A stretch of DNA of 64,000 nt from Nesterenkonia sp. (GTDB taxonomy: Bacteria > Actinomycetota > Actinomycetes > Actinomycetales > Micrococcaceae). A model generated the notes under the pieces. The model ran no database searches. It saw only the letters and a program-made list of their open reading frames with translations, and was not told where the DNA came from. The DNA lies in NCBI RefSeq assembly GCF_029265375.1, contig NZ_JAJUJJ010000001.1, forward strand, positions 1 through 64,000, given 5' to 3'. Both the position numbers and the translations under genes were made by a program. This document shows positions 9,885-16,559 of the stretch, one piece after another. Positions within the stretch are counted from its first letter, which is position 1. Every line of letters starts with the position of its first letter.

Positions 9885-9890
9885 AGTGTA
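9885..9890 (-). promoter_or_regulatory. Candidate -10 box for tatD-rsmA
   Basis: TACACT on the minus strand, eight bases before the GTG start of tatD. It fits the actinobacterial TAnnnT -10 pattern and would place the transcript start on or just before the start codon. No recognisable -35. Confidence 0.35.
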
Positions 9891-9903
9891 GTGCGGGCCG
9901 GTG

Positions 9904-11769
9904 CTAGGGGGCATAGATTCGCTCCGCGGCGTCTGCGAAGTCCTCCAGCACTGCGTGCCGGATCAGCTTCATCGACGGCGTCAGGTGCCCGGAGCTTTCG
10001 GTGAGTTCGGCATCGAGCACTTCGAACGCCCGGATGGACTCGGCGCGGGAGACCTCCGTGTTGGCGGCGTCGACGGCGGCCTGCAGCTCGGCGCGCAGGG
10101 CGCGGGCGGCCTCGCGGTCCTGCAGGAGCTCGGTGAGGCTGAGCCGGCCCAGGCCTCTCTCCTGCGCCCAGCCCGCCAGCTGCTCGGCGTCGGGAAAGAT
10201 CAGCGCGGAGACGAAGGGCCGGTTGTCCCCAAGCACCACCACCTGGCTCACCAGCCGGTGGGAGCGCACTGCCTCCTCCAGCGGCGCGGGTGAGACGTTC
10301 TTGCCTCCGGCGGTGACGATCAGCTCCTTCTTCCGGCCGGTGATGCGCAGGAATCCGTCCTCGTCCAGGGATCCGAGGTCGCCTGAGCGGAAGAACCCTT
10401 CGGCGTCGAAGACGTCCTGGCTGGCGTCGTCGTTGTGGTGGTATCCGGCGAAGACCACAGGTCCTTTGAGCAGGATCTCGCCGTCGGAGGCGATCCGCAC
10501 AGTGCAGCCGGGCACCGGGAGTCCCACCGACCCGATGCGGGTGGCGCCGGGGATGTTCAGCGTGATCGGCGCGGTGGTCTCGGTCAGGCCGTATCCCTCT
10601 TGAATGGGCAGTCCGGCGCCGGTGAAGAAGTGGCCCAGCTCCGGGTTCAGCGGGGAGGCTCCGGAGACGATGTGGCTGACCTGGCCGCCGAGCTTCTCCC
10701 GCAGCGTGGAGTAGACGACGCGGGAGAAGGCGGCGTGCCGGGCGCGCAGCAGCGCCGATGGTCCGCTCCCGGTGCCGGACTGGGCGGCTTCGACGGCCTG
10801 TGAGTACTGCACCGCGGTGCGGCGGGCAGCCTCGAAGATCCGCCCGGCGCCCTTGGCCTCCGCGGCGGAGGCGGCCGCTTGATAGACCTTCTCCATCACG
10901 CGCGGGACTGCCAGCAGCCAGGTGGGCCGGAAGCTGGCGAGGTCCTGCAGCAGGGTGGAGGTGTCGCTGCTGTGCGCCACCTGGATCCCGCGCTGCAGGC
11001 ACATCAGCTGTACAGCGCGGGCCAGCACATGCGCCAGCGGAAGGAACAGCAGCGTCCTGGATTCGCCGTCGCCGAGGATGTCCTCTGCGAAGGAGAGAAT
11101 ATTCGCCCCGCCTTCGGCGAGGTTGCGGTGGGTGATCTGCGCGCCCTTGGGCCGTCCGGTCGTGCCGGAGGTGTAGACCAGGGTGGCGACGTCGTCGGCG
11201 GCGGCGCTGGTGCGCGCCTGCTCCAGCTGATGGTCGGTGACCTCGGCGCCGCGGGCCGCGAGGCTCTCACGCTCTGCGGCGGATCCGATGGGCAGGATCT
11301 GCACGCTGGAGTCTCTGCCGAAGCTCATATTGGCGCCCGCCATGGCCCGGGAGGCCAGCTGCTCATCGCCGGCGAGCACCACCTGCGCGCCCGAGTCGGC
11401 CAGCAGATGAGCCACCTGGTGGGAGGAGGAGGTCTCATAGATCGGCACCGAGACCCCGCCGGCGAACCAGATCGCCTGGTCCACCGCCGCCCAGCCGTAG
11501 CTGGTCCGCGCCATGACCGCCACCCGATCACCCGGTTCGACTCCCAGGCCGATGAGACCTTTGGCCACAGCCCGGACCTCGGCCAGGAACTGGGTGACGG
11601 TGACGTCCACCCAGCCTCCGGCACCGTTGCGCACGGCGTAGACCCGGCAGCTGGGATCCCGCTCGGCCAGGGCGAGCACCCCGTCGGTGATGGTGGCGGA
11701 ATCCTGGAGGCCGATCAGCTGCTCAGTGTGGCTTTCACGGATATCAGCGGTGGCAGAAGAGGTAGTCAC
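9904..11769 (-). CDS. AMP-dependent long-chain acyl-CoA ligase
   Basis: 621 residues of the ANL adenylate-forming superfamily, FadD15-like. The P-loop LVYTSGTTGRPKG is in the first half, the A5 motif EGYGLTETTAP follows, and the hinge region shows RSGDLGSLDEDGFLRITGRKKELI; a C-terminal domain with the acceptor lysine region (LTPSMKLIRH) completes it. It would activate fatty acids to acyl-CoA at the membrane or in the cytosol. The start is GTG 11769 with no ribosome site but a TAGACT box six bases upstream. It lies 4 bases after the stop of rsmI. Confidence 0.9.
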   Translation of the reverse strand: MTTSSATADIRESHTEQLIGLQDSATITDGVLALAERDPSCRVYAVRNGAGGWVDVTVTQFLAEVRAVAKGLIGLGVEPGDRVAVMARTSYGWAAVDQAIWFAGGVSVPIYETSSSHQVAHLLADSGAQVVLAGDEQLASRAMAGANMSFGRDSSVQILPIGSAAERESLAARGAEVTDHQLEQARTSAAADDVATLVYTSGTTGRPKGAQITHRNLAEGGANILSFAEDILGDGESRTLLFLPLAHVLARAVQLMCLQRGIQVAHSSDTSTLLQDLASFRPTWLLAVPRVMEKVYQAAASAAEAKGAGRIFEAARRTAVQYSQAVEAAQSGTGSGPSALLRARHAAFSRVVYSTLREKLGGQVSHIVSGASPLNPELGHFFTGAGLPIQEGYGLTETTAPITLNIPGATRIGSVGLPVPGCTVRIASDGEILLKGPVVFAGYHHNDDASQDVFDAEGFFRSGDLGSLDEDGFLRITGRKKELIVTAGGKNVSPAPLEEAVRSHRLVSQVVVLGDNRPFVSALIFPDAEQLAGWAQERGLGRLSLTELLQDREAARALRAELQAAVDAANTEVSRAESIRAFEVLDAELTESSGHLTPSMKLIRHAVLEDFADAAERIYAP

Positions 11770-11773
11770 CGGC

Positions 11774-12676
11774 TCAGTCTACCGGCGGTGACTGGCGGGC
11801 GCGGCGGCGCTCCACGGCGGCGTCGAACAGCTCGCTGGCGCTGACGCCGTGGGCGGCCCCGACTGCTTTGGCGGCCGCCTTGAGCCGCTCCCCCGCCTCT
11901 GCGCGGTCCACCACCTGCACGGCGAGCTCCTCGACGCTGGGGCCTTCTCCGTGGCCCGGTTCGGCATCGGCTCCTGCCAGCACCAGCACGTACTCTCCCC
12001 GGGCGGCAGTGCCGGCCAGCTCCTCGGCCAGTTCGCTGAGGCTGCCGCGGAGGACCTCCTCGTAGCGCTTGGTCAGCTCCCGGGCCACTGCGGCCTGCCG
12101 GCGGCCGCCGAGCTGCTGGGCCAGCTCAGCCACAGTGGCGGCGATGCGGTGCGGGGACTCGAACAGCACAATGGTCCACTCCTCACCGCGCAGCCGTTCA
12201 ATCAGACGCGCGCGCAGGGCGGCTTTGCGGGGGAAGAATCCGGCGAAGGTGAACGCGTCGGTGGGCAGCCCGGACAGCGCCAATGCAGTGGTCACCGCGG
12301 AGGCTCCAGGCGCCACGGTGACGCCGACCCCGGCGGAGACCGCTGCGCTGATCAGCCGGTACCCCGGGTCGGAGACGGCGGGCATGCCCGCGTCAGAGAC
12401 CACCAGCACCCGGGTGCCGGCCGCAGCCGCCTGAACCAGCTCGGCCGCCCGCGAGGCCTCATTGTGCTCATGCAGACTGACCAGCCGGCCGGTGGCTGTG
12501 ATCTGCAGAGCCTGCAGCAGATGGCGGGTGCGCCGGGTGTCCTCGCAGGCGATGATCTCGGCGGTCTCCAGCAGCCGGCGGAGCCGGTCAGTGGTGTCCC
12601 CCAGGTTGCCGATCGGAGTGGCGGCCAGCACGATCGGCGCCTCCCACAGCGGGTCAGGCGCATCATCGGTGGTCAT
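11774..12676 (-). CDS. rsmI: 16S rRNA (cytidine1402-2'-O)-methyltransferase
   Basis: Tetrapyrrole-methylase-fold SAM enzyme that 2'-O-methylates C1402 of 16S rRNA. Motifs: LAATPIGNLGDTTDR near the N-terminus, IACEDTRRTRHLL, VSDAGMPAVSDPGYRL (the SAM loop), PGASAVTTALALSGLP and FFPRKAALR. About 300 residues. The start ATG at 12676 is just before the conserved N-terminus; the open frame beyond it runs antisense through pmt and is rejected. A TATCCT box lies six bases upstream. It diverges from pmt with only 18 bases between start codons. Confidence 0.95.
   Translation of the reverse strand: MTTDDAPDPLWEAPIVLAATPIGNLGDTTDRLRRLLETAEIIACEDTRRTRHLLQALQITATGRLVSLHEHNEASRAAELVQAAAAGTRVLVVSDAGMPAVSDPGYRLISAAVSAGVGVTVAPGASAVTTALALSGLPTDAFTFAGFFPRKAALRARLIERLRGEEWTIVLFESPHRIAATVAELAQQLGGRRQAAVARELTKRYEEVLRGSLSELAEELAGTAARGEYVLVLAGADAEPGHGEGPSVEELAVQVVDRAEAGERLKAAAKAVGAAHGVSASELFDAAVERRRARQSPPVD
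11776..11781 (-). promoter_or_regulatory. Candidate leaderless -10 box for the acyl-CoA ligase
   Basis: TAGACT on the minus strand, with exactly six bases between it and the GTG start. It overlaps the last codons of rsmI. No Shine-Dalgarno sequence competes with this reading. Confidence 0.4.
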
Positions 12677-12681
12677 CTCAG

Positions 12682-12688
12682 TAGGATA
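12682..12688. promoter_or_regulatory. Overlapping divergent -10 boxes between rsmI and pmt
   Basis: The seven bases TAGGATA hold TAGGAT on the plus strand (seven bases before the pmt GTG at 12695) and TATCCT on the minus strand (six bases before the rsmI ATG at 12676). Both match TAnnnT and both spacings predict transcripts that begin at or one base from the start codon. Neither gene has a convincing Shine-Dalgarno sequence. -35 elements are not clear. Confidence 0.55.
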
Positions 12689-12694
12689 CCCAGG

Positions 12695-14356
12695 GTGAGT
12701 GCCGCTGCGACCGACACCGGGAACGCCGCAGGCCAGGCTGCGCCCTCGCCTGAGGCGATGCGGCGTCGCGAGCGGCTTCTGGACCGGCTGGGAGCCCGCC
12801 CGTACTCCCCAGGGCTGTGGGGCTGGCTGGTTCCGGCGCTGATGGCGGCTCTGGCCGCTGCGCTGCGGTTCACCGGGATCGGCAATCCCCATCAGCTGAT
12901 CTTCGATGAGACCTACTACGCCAAGGACGCCTACGCGCTGCTGCAGGCCGGCTACGAGCTGGTCTGGCCGGAGGAGGCGGACGAGGACTTCCTGGCCGGC
13001 AATCCTCAGCCCAGCCAGGAGGGGGCCTATGTGGTGCATCCGCCGCTGGGCAAGTGGCTGATCGCTGTGGGGATCAGGCTCTTCGGCACGGAGACCGCCC
13101 TGGGGTGGCGGTTCTCCTCCGCGGTGGCGGGGACTCTGGGTGTGCTGCTGGTGGCGCTGATCGCCCAGCGCATGTTCCGGTCCGTGTTCCTCGGCGGGGT
13201 CGCCGGTGTGCTCACTGCCGTGGAGGGCCACCATCTGGTGATGTCGCGGGTCGCTCTGCTGGACATCTTCCTGATGCTGTGCGTGCTGGGGGCCTTCGGG
13301 GCGCTGATGGCAGACAGGTACCAGGGACGACGGCGGCTGGCGGCGTGGGCCGCCGAACAGGACCCGAATCGGGACGCCATGGGGCCGGTGCCGTGGTGGC
13401 GGCCTTGGCGCCTGACGGCCGGGGTGCTGCTGGGCTGCGCGGTGGCAGTCAAGCTCTCCGGTCTCGCCTTCCTGGCGGTCTTCGGACTGATGGTCCTGCT
13501 CTGGGACGCCCAGGCCCGCCGGCTGGTGGGGGTGCGCCGGTGGGTGAGGGCCGCGCTGGTCCGCGACGCCGTGCCGAGCGCGGTGACTGTGCTGCCGCTG
13601 GCGGCTGCTGCCTATGCGGCGTCCTGGAGCGGCTGGTTCGCCGGCTCCGGGGGGTGGGGGCGGACCTGGCATCTGGAGAACCCGGCGCAGGGACTGGCGC
13701 AGCTGGTGCCGGGTCCGCTGCGCTCGCTGTGGAACTATCACACCTCAGCTGCAGATTTTCACACCGGCTTGGACGCCGGCCACGAATACGCCTCCCACCC
13801 GTGGACCTGGGTGTTCATGGGACGTCCGGTATCCATGCACTACCAGGGCCTCAGCTTCGGTGAGGACTATGAGCACACCGGCGAGGTCTGTCAGGCCGAG
13901 TCCTGCTCCTCGGCGATCCTTGATGTGGCCAACCCGGTGATCTGGTGGGCCGGGGTGATCGCCCTGGTGATGGTGCTGCTGCTGTGGTGCGGCCGCAGGG
14001 ACTGGCGATGGGGAGCGATCCTGACCGGCTTCGCCGCAGGGTGGGCCGTATGGCTGGCCTTCCCCGAACGCACCACGTTCTTCTTCTATACGATCAGCTT
14101 CCATCCTTTTGTGATGCTGGCCGTCACGGCTGCGGCCGCGATGGTGCTGCGCGCCGGCACCGCGCCTGCCGATGCGGCAGGGCGGATCCGCAGCGCTGCC
14201 GAGATCATCTCGGCCCGACAGCGCAATACAGTGTTGGTGCTGTGCTTCGTACTGCTGTCCGTGGCCGCCTCCGTGTTCTTCTGGCCGCTATGGACCGCAG
14301 AGCTGATTCCCTATGACCAGTGGCGACTGAGGATGTGGATGCAATCATGGATCTGA
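12695..14356 (+). CDS. pmt: Polyprenol-phosphate-mannose--protein mannosyltransferase
   Basis: GT39-type integral membrane enzyme that transfers mannose from polyprenyl-phosphate-mannose to Ser/Thr of secreted proteins. About 553 residues with about ten membrane segments. The essential acidic pair is seen in the first extracytoplasmic loop (IFDETYYAKDAYAL, Asp71-Glu72), followed by HPPLGKWLI and, further on, SWSGWFA and HPWTWVFMGRPVSMHY, all typical of Pmt. The start is GTG 12695, read as leaderless. The C-terminus overlaps the next gene by ten bases. Confidence 0.95.
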   Translation: MSAAATDTGNAAGQAAPSPEAMRRRERLLDRLGARPYSPGLWGWLVPALMAALAAALRFTGIGNPHQLIFDETYYAKDAYALLQAGYELVWPEEADEDFLAGNPQPSQEGAYVVHPPLGKWLIAVGIRLFGTETALGWRFSSAVAGTLGVLLVALIAQRMFRSVFLGGVAGVLTAVEGHHLVMSRVALLDIFLMLCVLGAFGALMADRYQGRRRLAAWAAEQDPNRDAMGPVPWWRPWRLTAGVLLGCAVAVKLSGLAFLAVFGLMVLLWDAQARRLVGVRRWVRAALVRDAVPSAVTVLPLAAAAYAASWSGWFAGSGGWGRTWHLENPAQGLAQLVPGPLRSLWNYHTSAADFHTGLDAGHEYASHPWTWVFMGRPVSMHYQGLSFGEDYEHTGEVCQAESCSSAILDVANPVIWWAGVIALVMVLLLWCGRRDWRWGAILTGFAAGWAVWLAFPERTTFFFYTISFHPFVMLAVTAAAAMVLRAGTAPADAAGRIRSAAEIISARQRNTVLVLCFVLLSVAASVFFWPLWTAELIPYDQWRLRMWMQSWI

Positions 14357-14997
14357 GCAGCACCGGGCCGACGCACTCCAAGGCTGAGCAGCGGCGGTGC
14401 GTTCGCCGGACCCGGGCAGCGCTGAGCGAGTACGTTCAGGCCGAGCGGGGCGCCGCCCTGGCCGAGGTTCTCACCGGTGAGATCTCTCCCGACTCGCTGG
14501 TGGCCGCCTATTTCCCCATGAGCGGGGAGCCTGATGTGATGCCGTTCCTGCTGGCCCATATCCGCCGCGGCGGCCGGGTCTGGCTGCCGGTGGTGGCCGA
14601 CGTGGCAGCCCGGCGCCTGCAGTGGGCCGCCTGGGACCCGCAGACCCCGATGACCCGCCGGACCGCGATGCCGCTGCAGGAGCCCGCCGGCCCTCGGAAA
14701 GAGACCGCGGAGCTGCTCGACCATGCGCCCCTGGCGCTGCTGATCCCCGCCCTCGCGGTGGACACTGCCGGGGCCCGGCTAGGTCAGGGCGGTGGGTTCT
14801 ACGACACCATGTTCGCCCAGCACCGGCAGCTGCAGCAGGTGCAGCGCCTGGCCGTGGTGCACCCCGAGGAGATCCTGCCGGCAGGCAGCTTTCCGGTGGA
14901 GGACCACGATCTGCGCACCCCGGCGGCGGCCACCTGGGAAGGGATCGTGCCGCTGGACGGAAGCAGGTGCGAGGCATCCGCGAGAGATTCGGTATAG
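14347..14997 (+). CDS. 5-formyltetrahydrofolate cyclo-ligase
   Basis: About 216 residues. ATP-dependent conversion of 5-formyl-THF to 5,10-methenyl-THF, a folate salvage step. Seen: the KAEQRRCVRRTRAAL N-terminus (RR-x-R type substrate loop), YFPMSGEPDVMPFL, and the family signature LALLIPALAVDTAGARLGQGGGFYD near residues 135-160. ATG 14347 is taken, overlapping pmt by 10 bases; a GTG at 14320 is a less likely alternative with no ribosome site. Its TAG stop lies inside the promoter of the next gene. Confidence 0.9.
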   Translation: MDLSSTGPTHSKAEQRRCVRRTRAALSEYVQAERGAALAEVLTGEISPDSLVAAYFPMSGEPDVMPFLLAHIRRGGRVWLPVVADVAARRLQWAAWDPQTPMTRRTAMPLQEPAGPRKETAELLDHAPLALLIPALAVDTAGARLGQGGGFYDTMFAQHRQLQQVQRLAVVHPEEILPAGSFPVEDHDLRTPAAATWEGIVPLDGSRCEASARDSV

Positions 14998-15000
14998 AAT
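14993..15000 (+). promoter_or_regulatory. Candidate -10 region of the fmdB-like gene
   Basis: TATAGAAT offers TATAGA (14993-14998) or TAGAAT (14995-15000) as the -10 box, touching the CIRCE element immediately downstream. It overlaps the stop codon of the preceding gene. No clear -35. Confidence 0.5.
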
Positions 15001-15026
15001 TAGCACTCGATTCCGCCGAGTGCTAA
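15000..15026 (+). promoter_or_regulatory. CIRCE element (HrcA operator)
   Basis: The arms TTAGCACTC (15000-15008) and GAGTGCTAA (15018-15026) form a perfect 9-bp inverted repeat with a 9-base spacer, identical to the textbook CIRCE consensus bound by the heat-shock repressor HrcA. It overlaps the -10 region and ends 18 bases before the fmdB-like ATG, a position from which a bound repressor would block transcription. groESL, the usual partner, is not in this window. Confidence 0.93.
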
Positions 15027-15044
15027 TCACCTCAGAGGAGCCAG

Positions 15045-15311
15045 ATGCCTACTTACGCCTATGCCTGCAAAGACTGCGGCCACGCTTTCGACATTGTGCA
15101 GTCTTTTCACGAGGCTTCACTCACGCAGTGCCCGCAGTGCGAAGGCCGGCTGCGCAAGAAGTTCGGCAATGTGGGGGTGACCTTCAAAGGCTCGGGGTTC
15201 TACCGCACCGACTCGCGCAGCAGCTCCAGCGCCTCGGAGAGCAGCAGCTCCTCCAGCTCCTCCAGCTCGGAGACCTCGGCTGCCGCACCTGCCGCCGGCA
15301 GCTCCAGCTGA
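15045..15311 (+). CDS. FmdB-like zinc ribbon protein
   Basis: 88 residues. The N-terminal zinc ribbon reads MPTYAYACKDCGHAFDIVQS with CxxC, followed by CPQC about 20 residues later: four cysteines able to hold one zinc. The FKGSGFYRTDSR segment is typical of the FmdB regulatory family. The C-terminal 35 residues are an almost pure Ser/Ala tail, probably unstructured. GAGGAG lies eight bases before the ATG. The molecular role of FmdB-like proteins is poorly known; control by a CIRCE element here suggests a link to protein-folding or heat stress (inference). Confidence 0.9.
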   Translation: MPTYAYACKDCGHAFDIVQSFHEASLTQCPQCEGRLRKKFGNVGVTFKGSGFYRTDSRSSSSASESSSSSSSSSSETSAAAPAAGSSS

Positions 15312-15320
15312 TCCACCTGC

Positions 15321-16226
15321 TCACCGGGAGTCCTCACCCACCAGGCTCAGGTGCAGGCGCCCCTGGTGTCCTGCCTGGGCGATCTGCTCGGCCGTGCTGC
15401 TGTCCACTGCGAGTATCACCACATCCCGGGCTGCCGATGCGCCGCCGATCCAGTTCTCCGATTCGTCCTGCGGAATCCACAGGACCGGGGCGGCAGAAGC
15501 GATGCGCACCGGTGAGGCGTCAGCCTCGGGCGCCTCGGACGCAGCGGTGACATCCACCCGCTGACCGGGGCTGAGCAGCCCGATCATAGAGGCGTCGGCG
15601 GGACGGACCGGCACTGCCACCGTTCCAGGGTCATAACCCTCCAGCAGCCCGGGCCCCACCAGGTGAGAGGTATGCACCACGGCTCCAGCCGGCAGGGCTG
15701 CAGCTGCAGTGCGCCCCAGGAAGTCCTCCATACTGCCGGTGTGCTCATCGGGCACAGCCTCAGTATCCACCTGCACCTCCTCCAGCACGGCGGCGGTGAG
15801 CTGCTCCCCCACAGCCACCGGCTGGGTGACCCGCACCGCCGGGACCAGCTGGGCCTGACGGGATTCGGCGGCCAACAGAGCCGCCGCAGCTGCGCAGATC
15901 CCCAGCAGCAGCGCCACCGGGATGCGGAACCGACGCACCCAGCGGGAGAGGCCGCCAGGCTTGAGGCGTCGTCTGACCCGCGGCGGCCGGGACTGCGGCG
16001 GCCCGCCCCGCTCCGCGCCGGGCCCCCGACCGGTCGGCCCCCGCAGGGACTTCTGCCTGCGACGTCGCCGCTGGGTGCCCCCGGGTGCCTCTCCGGGCGA
16101 TCGGGGCCGTCCGCGCCGCGTGGGCCGGCGGGGCACGAAGGGCACAGACGCGCTGCGGTCAGCCCGGCTGAGGCCCCCGCGCAGGTCCCGGCGCGAGCTG
16201 ACAGGTGAGAGGATCTGGCTGCTCAC
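15321..16226 (-). CDS. SAF domain (CpaB/RcpC-like) membrane-anchored protein
   Basis: 301 residues. A cytoplasmic N-terminal part of about 100 residues is very rich in Arg, Pro and Gly. One membrane segment follows (IPVALLLGICAAAAALLAA) and then an extracytoplasmic SAF-like domain with VTQPVAVGEQLTAAVLEEVQV and LPAGAVVHTSHL. Related proteins are pilus-assembly (Flp) or periplasmic factors, but no pilus genes are adjacent, so the role is open. GGGAG is well spaced from the ATG. It converges on the fmdB-like gene with nine bases between. Confidence 0.75.
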   Translation of the reverse strand: MSSQILSPVSSRRDLRGGLSRADRSASVPFVPRRPTRRGRPRSPGEAPGGTQRRRRRQKSLRGPTGRGPGAERGGPPQSRPPRVRRRLKPGGLSRWVRRFRIPVALLLGICAAAAALLAAESRQAQLVPAVRVTQPVAVGEQLTAAVLEEVQVDTEAVPDEHTGSMEDFLGRTAAAALPAGAVVHTSHLVGPGLLEGYDPGTVAVPVRPADASMIGLLSPGQRVDVTAASEAPEADASPVRIASAAPVLWIPQDESENWIGGASAARDVVILAVDSSTAEQIAQAGHQGRLHLSLVGEDSR

Positions 16227-16379
16227 CGCTGGCTCCCTTCAGCATCGATGGCTTCAGAGCGATTGAAGCCGCCGATGGCCACCAGGCACTGAGCATGCGC
16301 CCGGGCTGAAGACAATCGGGCGCGCCTCGGCTCGTCCGGGACCGTTGGGGAAAACTCGCCGTGGGAGAAAGACTGACGC

Positions 16380-16556
16380 TCACCAGTGCGGGGGGCGCTG
16401 GGACTTCAGCCAGTCGGCGTAGGCGTCCTGCTCGGCCTCAGGCTCCCGGGTCTCGTCCTGGTCCGCGGCAAGCGGATCGTAGACCTCTGCCTCCTGCTCC
16501 TCGGGCTGGCCGGAGGTTCCCGGCACGGTCACCCGGCGGTGGCGACGGCGGGCCAT
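16380..16556 (-). CDS. Conserved-looking 58-residue acidic small protein
   Basis: A 58-residue frame opening MARRRHRRVTVPG, followed by a Glu/Asp/Gln-rich middle and ending AYADWLKSQRPPHW. Its ATG is three bases after the stop of the DUF4011 gene, with GGAAGAG about ten bases upstream inside that gene, so the two are likely co-transcribed. Basic head, acidic middle and aromatic tail look like a real protein and not noise; no family is recognised. The 153 bases between it and the SAF gene carry only that gene's ribosome site and no other clear feature. Confidence 0.6.
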   Translation of the reverse strand: MARRRHRRVTVPGTSGQPEEQEAEVYDPLAADQDETREPEAEQDAYADWLKSQRPPHW

Positions 16557-16559
16557 CGG

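Noticed and set aside
12677-13741. Upstream extension of the rsmI frame
   Set aside because: Runs antisense through pmt; the rsmI N-terminal motif begins right after ATG 12676.
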